Positions 6,660 through 11,700 of a stretch of 11,700 nucleotides of DNA are shown here, one piece after another. The first letter of the stretch is position 1. Every line of letters begins with the position of its first letter. Both the position numbers and the translations under genes were made by a program. Source of the DNA: JACJYE01 sp964432875 (GTDB lineage: Bacteria > Bacteroidota > Bacteroidia > Chitinophagales > Saprospiraceae). The notes beneath the pieces are model-generated. The model was not told the origin of the DNA. It did not search any database and saw nothing but the letters and a program-made list of their open reading frames with translations. The stretch spans positions 1 through 11,700 of the forward strand of contig CAYSPJ010000150.1 in the NCBI GenBank assembly GCA_964432875.1, in the 5' to 3' direction.

Positions 6660-8140
6660 ATGTCCAATATCAGGCCTTTTGCCTTCCTTGCGTTCATCTT
6701 TCTGCTGAGCATTTCACTATTTGGGCAGGAATCGCCTTATCTTTTTGAAGTCAAAGAAATATTGATCCCTTACCGCTCGGGCAGCCGATGGGGGTATTGC
6801 GATGCGGGCAAGCAAATGCTCATCCCCGTGCAGTACGAAGAAGCTGGTTTCTTCCAGGAAGGCTATGCCATCGTGAAGCAGGATGGCCAGTACTACCTCA
6901 TCAACGAGGCAGGGGGCTTCGCCAGTGAACGGGGCTACGCCCGCATCCGCTACCGGCCGGGGCGGGGGTATGAGCTGTTTGACACCCCCGACGGAAAAGG
7001 CTACCCGGCCAGGATCCGCGAAGGCCGCCTGGAGCTACGGCAGGACGGGCGCGAAGAAGCCAGCTCGGCCGAACTGGAATGGGCTACCCAAGAGGCTACA
7101 CCGCTTGCCGAGCCCATTATGGCCCAAGCGGGCATCTATAAGGAAGGAGACAAATACGGCTTCCGCAGCGGCTNNNNNNNNNNNNNNNNNNNNNNNNNNN
7201 NNNNNNNNNNNNNNNNNNNNNNNNNNNNNNNNNNNNNNNNNNNNNNNNNNNNNNNNNNNNNNNNNNNNNNNNNATGGCCCAAGCGGGCATCTATAAGGAA
7301 GGAGACAAATACGGCTTCCGCAGCGGCTATGCTATCCACGACCCGGCAACCGGGACGGTACAATACGATTGGGACCACCTCATCCCTCCGATTTACGATT
7401 CGATTGCAGCCTTGGGGCCCAATCAGTTAGCGGTATTGGAAAATGGCAAATGGGGCATCGTCGGCCCCGACAATGAGGTCCAACTAGAAAAAGACTATGA
7501 CCATCTAAGCTGGGTCGCCTTCTGGGGCAACCGGGCTTATCTCGTCAGCCGCGCTGGGCATTGGGGTATCATCAGCCGCGCTTTTGAGCCCATCATCCCC
7601 GTAGAATACGATACCCTGGCACTGGCCGGGCAGCTCATCCTGGCTGCCAAAGAAGGGCGCTGGGGGGTGTTGGATACCTACGGCCAGCCGGTACTGCCGC
7701 TGCAATACGAAGCGCTGGAGCACACTGTATTCAATCGCGACGACTACTTCTTCGCTAAAAAAAGCGGCCGCTGGGGTGTGCTCAAAGGGGCCGGCAAGCT
7801 GCTATTGGGCTTCGATTACATCGGCATCAAAGCTGAGGCGGGGCCTTATTTCATGGTACATGATGGCTTGGGCTGGGGCTTGGTCAACGAACAAGGTGAA
7901 TCTATCCTGCCCTGCGAGTACGATGGTATCGAGCTAGAGTATATCTATGGCCTACCGGCCCATCCCGGTTATCGCCTCTTCCGCGATGGCAAAGCCGGCT
8001 TCTTTAGCCCCACTTTCAACAAACTCTTCCCCCCTCAATACCTGGATTTTCGTGCTTTCCAACCCAACAATCTGGCCAAGGTCGAAACCGCTGCCGGCTC
8101 AGGCTACATCAGTTGGCAGGGAGTGGAGTACTTCGAATAA
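6660..8140 (+). CDS. Secreted WG-repeat protein (split by assembly gap)
   Basis: A 100-N gap (7174-7273) flanked by a 55-bp duplication splits the gene. Collapsing it gives one 441-residue frame. A Sec signal peptide occupies residues 1-23 (FAFLAFIFLLSISLFGQ, cleavage near FGQ-ES). After it come about eight WG (KWG-type) repeats built on the pattern G-x-W-G-hydrophobic followed by a PLIP-x-x-YD-like turn. Examples are GSRWGYCDAGKQMLIPVQYE, GKWGIVGPDNEVQL, GHWGIISRAFEPIIPVEYD, GRWGVLDTYGQPVLPLQYE, GRWGVLKGAGKLLLGFDYI and GLGWGLVNEQGESILPCEYD. The last unit is degenerate (GKAGFFSPTFNKLFPPQY). WG repeats form a strand-rich surface fold whose ligand is generally unknown. No enzyme motif, lipobox or T9SS domain is visible, so a soluble periplasmic or released protein is inferred. 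Raw-sequence calling would give two fragments, with a false start at 7274. Confidence 0.92.
7119..7173. repeat. 55-bp overlap duplicate, copy 1 (assembly artefact)
   Basis: This segment is identical to 7274-7328 beyond the N run. It encodes MAQAGIYKEGDKYGFRSG, which the reconstructed WG-repeat protein needs only once. Confidence 0.9.
7174..7273. other. 100-N scaffold gap inside the WG-repeat gene
   Basis: Exactly 100 Ns lie between two identical 55-bp ends, the same structure as the gap in the kinase gene. Removing 155 bases puts 6660-7173 and 7329-8140 in one open frame (joint FRSG-YAIHDPATG), so no sequence is probably missing. Confidence 0.92.
7274..7328. repeat. 55-bp overlap duplicate, copy 2 (assembly artefact)
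   Basis: This is the identical partner of 7119-7173. Its first codon happens to be ATG and can mislead gene callers into a false start. Confidence 0.9.
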
Positions 8141-8451
8141 GGCCTGCTCAGAACTTTTTCTTGTGCTCTGGCGATTTTTATCCCAGCTCGGAGAAGCTAT
8201 CTTTGGCAGCAACCGCCGGTATTAATGCTACATAGCTGAAACCTTGTACGCAAAAAAACGTAACAGGAAAGTAGGAGATCATAATTTTCCGTATATTTAC
8301 GCGATTTTTTGCTTTGATGAGGTTCTAATACTTAAGCCAATTGAGCAATATCCCCCATTTGCTCAATGCGCTAATGCCATATTTAGCGCACAAAAGCTCG
8401 CATACTTCTAAGCGCAATAAGACAAATCATAATTACCCATGAGTTAAAAAG
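8141..8451 (+). promoter_or_regulatory. 311-base intergenic leader of the peroxidase gene
   Basis: No gene of its own is apparent here. TATATTTA at 8292-8299 is one base from the Bacteroidota -7 box, but no TTG sits at the proper distance upstream, so it is a weak candidate. Two adjoining inverted repeats follow. The first pairs 8340-8348 with 8359-8367 (9-bp arms, C-rich 10-base loop). The second pairs 8367-8374 with 8383-8390 (8-bp arms, 8-base loop). They could be operator sites or hairpins in a long 5' leader. The sequence around 8420-8451 is AT-rich and runs into AAAAAG-ATG. Confidence 0.45.
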
Positions 8452-11355
8452 ATGCTTATGCAAACGAGAATTTTACTATTGTCTCTGTTTTTCAGCCTAT
8501 CCTGGGGCTCTGCGATGAGCCAAGCCATCGACATCCAAAACTACCGTACTTACGATGGCAGCAACAACAACCTCAACAACCCCGACTGGGGGGCAGCTGG
8601 GGCCAACGTATTGGTCAATACTCCGGTAGGCTATGACAACCTGATCAGCCAGCCTGGCGGCCTTGACCGCCCCAACCCGCGCAGGATCAGCAACTCCATC
8701 TTTGCACAGGACAACCTGATCAACGATCAGCTGTCGCTCAATGATTACTGTTGGGTCTGGGGCCAGTTTATCGACCACGACTTTGGCCTGACACCCGATG
8801 GCAATGAGGATTTGCCGATCCCGGTACCTCAAGGTGATTCCTGGTTTGACCCCTTCAACACTGGTCAGATGACCATCCCGATGAAGCGCAACGCCTTCGA
8901 TCCCACCACCGGTACCACCATCTTCAATCCACGCCGCCACCCCAACGTCATCACGGCCTACATCGATGGCTCAGGGGTCTATGGCTCTGATGATCACACG
9001 GCCTACTGGCTACGCTCCTTTGTTGGCGGCAAGCTGAAAGTATCGGCAGGCAACCTGCCGCCCTACAACACCTACAGCGGCGAACTCGATGGCCCCATCG
9101 ACCCCAATGCCCCTCACATGGATAATCCCGTGGGCCTGACACAAAAAATCTTCGTCTGTGGGGACCCCCGCGCCAATGAAAACCCTGCGCTGCTGAGCAT
9201 GCATACCCTCTTTGTGCGCGAGCACAACCGGATGTGCGAAGAGTTGGCTCAAAAGCACCCCAACTGGAACGATGAGCAGCTCTACCAGCATGCCCGTAAG
9301 CTGGTCAGCGGCCTGATCCAATCGGTGATGTACGACGAGTGGCTGCCCACGGTTGGTGTCAACCTACCAGCCTATCAGGGCTACAACCCCAATATGCATG
9401 CACAGGTCTTCAACGTATTTACTGCCGCGGCTTTCCGGCTGGGCCATACCTTGCTCAACGGCCAGTTGATGCGCGTGGACAACGATGGCAACCCCTGGCC
9501 CGGTGGCCACTTGCAGTTGCGCAACGTCTTCTTCAACATCCAACCGGTGGTCGAACATGGCCTTGACCCTATCTTCAAAGGCATGGGCATCCAAATGCAG
9601 CAAAACTTTGATTCCAAGGTCGTCAACGATGTACGCAACTTCCTCTTCGGCCCTCCTGGCGCCGGCGGCCTGGACCTGGTCTCGATCAATATCGCCCGTG
9701 GCCGGGAGCGTGGGCTACCCGATTTCAATACCGTGCGCCAGGCTTTCAATTTGCCGCGCTACCAGTTCTTCCAGCAGATCAACCCCAGCCAGGAGGTTTA
9801 CCTCAAGCTGATTAGCCTCTATGGCGACATCAATGAGGTGGACCCATGGGTTGGCTTCCTGGCAGAGCCGCGCATGTCCGGCAAGCTCTTTGGCCCCACT
9901 TTAGTGCGCATCATGGAGGTGCAATTTGCCCGGCTACGCGATGGCGACCGCTTCTTTTACCTCAATGACCCTGTGTTGTCGCAAGAAGAAAAAGACTGGA
10001 TCAAGCGCACCACCCTACGCGATATCATCATGAAGAATACGGGCATCACCCTCATGCAAGACAACCTCTTTGCCTCGATGACCCACAGTGAAATATGCAG
10101 CCACATGACCGCAGAAATCGCCGGTAATGTCTATACCGAAACCGGCCTGCCCGTCGTGGAAGTCGATTTATCGGTTATGAACAACCAGGCTGCCCCCCTG
10201 CAAGAGCAATCAGGCCAGGATGGGAGCTTCCTCTTTGAAGGGGTTGCTGCCTGCGATGTCAACATGGTGATGCCTTCCAAAGGCGGCCCCGTCAACAACG
10301 GCGTCTCCACCGGTGACCTGGTCCTCATCTCCCGGCACATCCTGGGCGTAGCGCCGCTGGATAGCCCCTACAAAATCATCGCTGCTGATGCCGACCACAA
10401 CGGCAGCATCACCGCCCTGGACCAAATCCACATCCGCAAAGTCATCCTGGGCATCGCCATCGAATTCCCCAATAATACGCCCTGGCGCTTTGTAAAGGCC
10501 GACTACGAATTCCAAACCAATACGCCCCTGGCGGAAAACTTCCCCGAATGGGCAGCGGTAGACAATGTGCTGTCTCAGGATATGGCGGTGGACTTTATCG
10601 CCATCAAAGTGGGCGATGTGAACGGCGATGCCGATCTGGGTGGTTTCGCCCCTGGTGAAATAGAAAACCGCTCGATTTTCGCTTTCCAGCTCGAAGACCA
10701 GGAAGTCCAAGCTGGCCGTACCTATACCCTGGCCTTCATGGCTGAGGACATCAACCGCCTGAGCGGTTATCAATTCGGCTTGCGCTACCCAACGCAGGCG
10801 CTCGAATTCCTGGGTATAGAGCAGGGCGCGCTGCCCCAGCTCAACACGGATAACTTCGGCATCTTCCCGCAAGAGGGCCTCATCACCACGAGCTGGGTCA
10901 ATGCGGCAGCTTCCGCTCAGCTTTCTGGCTCAGCGCCGCTCTTCTATCTGAATTTCCGCGCTCTGCGCGATGGCCAGCTCAGCCAACTGCTCAGCCTGGA
11001 TAATAGCAAAACAAAAAGCGAAGCCTACAACCGCTTCATGGAAACCATGGGCCTGAGCCTGGCATTCGGCAATACTGCTGCCGCCGAACTCCCTGCTTTT
11101 GCCCTCTACCAAAACCAGCCCAACCCCTTCAAGGAGGCAACCATCATCCCCTTCCGCCTACCGCAGGAGGGCTGGGCCCGCCTCACCGTCTTTGACGCGG
11201 CAGGCAAGGCGCTGCTGGTCAAAGAAGCCGACTTCGGCGCTGGCTACAACGAATGGCGCCTGAAGCGCTCCGAATTGCCGGCGGCCGGCTTGTTGAGCTA
11301 CCGCCTGGAAACGGATACCAACACAGCTACCCGCCGGATGATCATCGCCGACTGA
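8452..11355 (+). CDS. Secreted animal-type haem peroxidase with dockerin-like, cohesin-like and T9SS domains
   Basis: The 967-residue product starts with a signal peptide (1-24, ILLLSLFFSLSWGSAMSQA). The peroxidase domain (about 25-560) keeps the expected residues. D108 and distal H109 lie in WGQFIDHDFGLTP, and calcium-site residues in IDGSGVYGSD. Catalytic R240 and haem-ester E243 lie in CGDPRANENPALLSMHTL, and proximal H332 in NVFTAAAFRLGHTL. N413 precedes RGRERGLP, where relatives usually have RGRDHGLP. N244 replaces the methionine that links haem in myeloperoxidase, as expected outside that enzyme. It should oxidise halides or phenolics with H2O2 outside the cell. Next come a CarboxypepD-regulatory-like strand domain (about 562-612) and a dockerin-like module (617-670) with the calcium loop DADHNGSITALD (646-657). 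A cohesin-like Ig fold (743-870) and a T9SS type A sorting domain (883-967, LYQNQPNPF) complete it, so surface anchoring or release through T9SS is expected. An in-frame ATG at 8458 is an alternative start. It ends at a strong terminator and is probably monocistronic. Confidence 0.95.
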   Translation: MLMQTRILLLSLFFSLSWGSAMSQAIDIQNYRTYDGSNNNLNNPDWGAAGANVLVNTPVGYDNLISQPGGLDRPNPRRISNSIFAQDNLINDQLSLNDYCWVWGQFIDHDFGLTPDGNEDLPIPVPQGDSWFDPFNTGQMTIPMKRNAFDPTTGTTIFNPRRHPNVITAYIDGSGVYGSDDHTAYWLRSFVGGKLKVSAGNLPPYNTYSGELDGPIDPNAPHMDNPVGLTQKIFVCGDPRANENPALLSMHTLFVREHNRMCEELAQKHPNWNDEQLYQHARKLVSGLIQSVMYDEWLPTVGVNLPAYQGYNPNMHAQVFNVFTAAAFRLGHTLLNGQLMRVDNDGNPWPGGHLQLRNVFFNIQPVVEHGLDPIFKGMGIQMQQNFDSKVVNDVRNFLFGPPGAGGLDLVSINIARGRERGLPDFNTVRQAFNLPRYQFFQQINPSQEVYLKLISLYGDINEVDPWVGFLAEPRMSGKLFGPTLVRIMEVQFARLRDGDRFFYLNDPVLSQEEKDWIKRTTLRDIIMKNTGITLMQDNLFASMTHSEICSHMTAEIAGNVYTETGLPVVEVDLSVMNNQAAPLQEQSGQDGSFLFEGVAACDVNMVMPSKGGPVNNGVSTGDLVLISRHILGVAPLDSPYKIIAADADHNGSITALDQIHIRKVILGIAIEFPNNTPWRFVKADYEFQTNTPLAENFPEWAAVDNVLSQDMAVDFIAIKVGDVNGDADLGGFAPGEIENRSIFAFQLEDQEVQAGRTYTLAFMAEDINRLSGYQFGLRYPTQALEFLGIEQGALPQLNTDNFGIFPQEGLITTSWVNAAASAQLSGSAPLFYLNFRALRDGQLSQLLSLDNSKTKSEAYNRFMETMGLSLAFGNTAAAELPAFALYQNQPNPFKEATIIPFRLPQEGWARLTVFDAAGKALLVKEADFGAGYNEWRLKRSELPAAGLLSYRLETDTNTATRRMIIAD

Positions 11356-11383
11356 TAGCGCGGCATCCGTACTGGATTAAATG

Positions 11384-11427
11384 AGCGGGGGCGCGGCTGA
11401 TAATGCCGCGCCCCCGCTTTCTTTTTG
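11384..11427 (+). terminator. Strong intrinsic terminator after the peroxidase gene
   Basis: A perfect 14-bp GC-rich stem (11384-11397 paired with 11405-11418) with a 7-base loop is followed by a T-rich tract. It begins 29 bases after the peroxidase stop codon and separates that gene from the next transcript. Confidence 0.92.
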
Positions 11428-11487
11428 CTTGCCTTCTATCTGGTACACCAGAAGCATTTTTTTGAGTGGGGCGATAGATTGAGACAG

Positions 11488-11549
11488 GCATCCCTCAACT
11501 GGATACCCGCATCCCTCAATCGATCCCCCTCATCCGTCAATCTGCCGAG
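11488..11549. repeat. Three imperfect 21-bp direct repeats upstream of a promoter
   Basis: The words CATCCCTCAA, CATCCCTCAA and CATCCGTCAA start at 11489, 11510 and 11531, exactly 21 bases apart, which is two helical turns. The intervening bases are less conserved. The array ends about 22 bases before the -7 box at 11571, a normal position for activator sites. LytTR regulators bind direct repeats with about this spacing, but the sequence is not a recognised LytTR site. Confidence 0.65.
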
Positions 11550-11570
11550 CGGGCAGGGGGCAGCAGGGCC

Positions 11571-11578
11571 TATCTTTG
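11571..11578 (+). promoter_or_regulatory. -7 promoter box (TATCTTTG) for the right-edge gene
   Basis: TATCTTTG matches the Bacteroidota TAnnTTTG -7 box exactly. There is no TTG 17-23 bases upstream, and that area is GC-rich. Together with the 21-bp repeats just upstream, this suggests an activator-dependent promoter. Initiation near 11584 would give a short leader to the start codons at 11597 or 11621. Confidence 0.55.
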
Positions 11579-11620
11579 CATCGTCATTAAAAACAAATGT
11601 ATCACTTAAAACACCATGAC

Positions 11621-11700
11621 ATGTTCAAGATGATTGATTTCAAAACAACGCTCTTTGCCCTCCTGGCTATCCTGCTGATCGCTCCGGCTTGCGAAAAGGC
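11621..11700 (+). CDS. N-terminus of a probable lipoprotein, cut by window edge
   Basis: An open frame reaches the window edge. Only the first 26 residues or so are visible: MFKMIDFKTTLFALLAILLI followed by APACEKA. A lysine-bearing N-region, a hydrophobic core and a cysteine after APA look like a Bacteroidota lipoprotein signal peptide (relaxed lipobox), giving an outer- or inner-membrane-anchored lipoprotein. In-frame ATGs at 11597 (A-rich context, adds MYHLKHHD) and 11630 are alternative starts; I chose 11621 for a typical N-region length. The overlapping ATG at 11616 hits a stop after five codons. The mature protein lies outside the window, so its function cannot be judged. A clear -7 box and direct repeats precede it, and the peroxidase terminator separates it from that gene. 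Confidence 0.65.
   Translation, partial: MFKMIDFKTTLFALLAILLIAPACEK

Noticed and set aside
4609..7328. The two 55-bp duplications as genuine repeats or insertion-site duplications
   Set aside because: Both have the same length, both flank exactly 100 Ns, and collapsing them restores reading frames, all of which fits unmerged contig ends.
10210..10872. 220-codon open frame on the minus strand
   Set aside because: It is antisense to the dockerin-like and cohesin-like part of the peroxidase gene; no domain or plausible start context.
1427..11475. Shared 12-mer TTGAG[CT]GGGGCG (minus strand near 1427-1438 and plus strand 11464-11475)
   Set aside because: An 11-of-12 match between two places in a window of this size is expected by chance many times over.
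11488..11549. CRISPR-like array
   Set aside because: The units are 21 bp with no spacers and there are only three, so it is a direct-repeat array, not CRISPR.
11425..11619. 64-codon frame on the plus strand
   Set aside because: It begins with TTG inside the terminator tail, runs through the direct repeats and -7 box, and its internal repetition only reflects the 21-bp DNA repeats.

Overview
The window looks like chromosomal DNA from a Bacteroidota bacterium, most likely of the Saprospiria type (Lewinella or Phaeodactylibacter-like). Three things point there: a type IX secretion (T9SS) C-terminal sorting domain combined with a dockerin-like module of the 'GVSTGDLVLISRHILG' kind; a sensor kinase built from Reg_prop, Y_Y_Y and LytS-type domains beside a LytTR response regulator; and TAnnTTTG-type -7 promoter boxes, with A-rich rather than Shine-Dalgarno start contexts. 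No tRNA, rRNA, CRISPR array, transposase or phage gene was seen.

Layout. Positions 1-1347 (minus) hold the N-terminal part of a secreted beta-propeller-like protein that runs off the left edge. Positions 1481-2026 (minus) encode a small soluble protein made of two diverged copies of one helical unit, resembling the effector-associated domain EAD11 of bacterial conflict systems. Positions 2207-5328 (minus) encode a large LytS-type sensor histidine kinase, and 5438-6181 (plus) its probable divergently transcribed LytTR partner. A small membrane protein (6267-6554), a secreted WG-repeat protein (6660-8140) and a 967-residue secreted animal-type haem peroxidase (8452-11355) follow on the plus strand. 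The peroxidase gene ends at a strong intrinsic terminator. A lipoprotein-like gene starts near the right edge behind a good promoter and three 21-bp direct repeats.

Assembly. The two 100-N gaps (4664-4763 and 7174-7273) are each flanked by a perfect 55-bp duplication. Removing the Ns and one copy (155 bases) restores one uninterrupted reading frame in both cases. The kinase (988 aa) and WG-repeat protein (441 aa) are therefore intact genes split by a scaffolding artefact, not pseudogenes.

How the genes fit together. The kinase senses with a periplasmic propeller and signals to the LytTR regulator, probably controlling cell-surface or secreted functions. The peroxidase, WG protein and left-edge protein are all exported. 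No sequence evidence ties them firmly into one regulon, though a GCTCAAT/ATTGAGC palindrome lies both between kinase and regulator and upstream of the peroxidase. The most unusual elements are the effector-less tandem EAD11-like protein, the modular AT-rich 7-8-nt repeat block behind the kinase gene, and the peroxidase carrying dockerin-like and cohesin-like modules on one chain.
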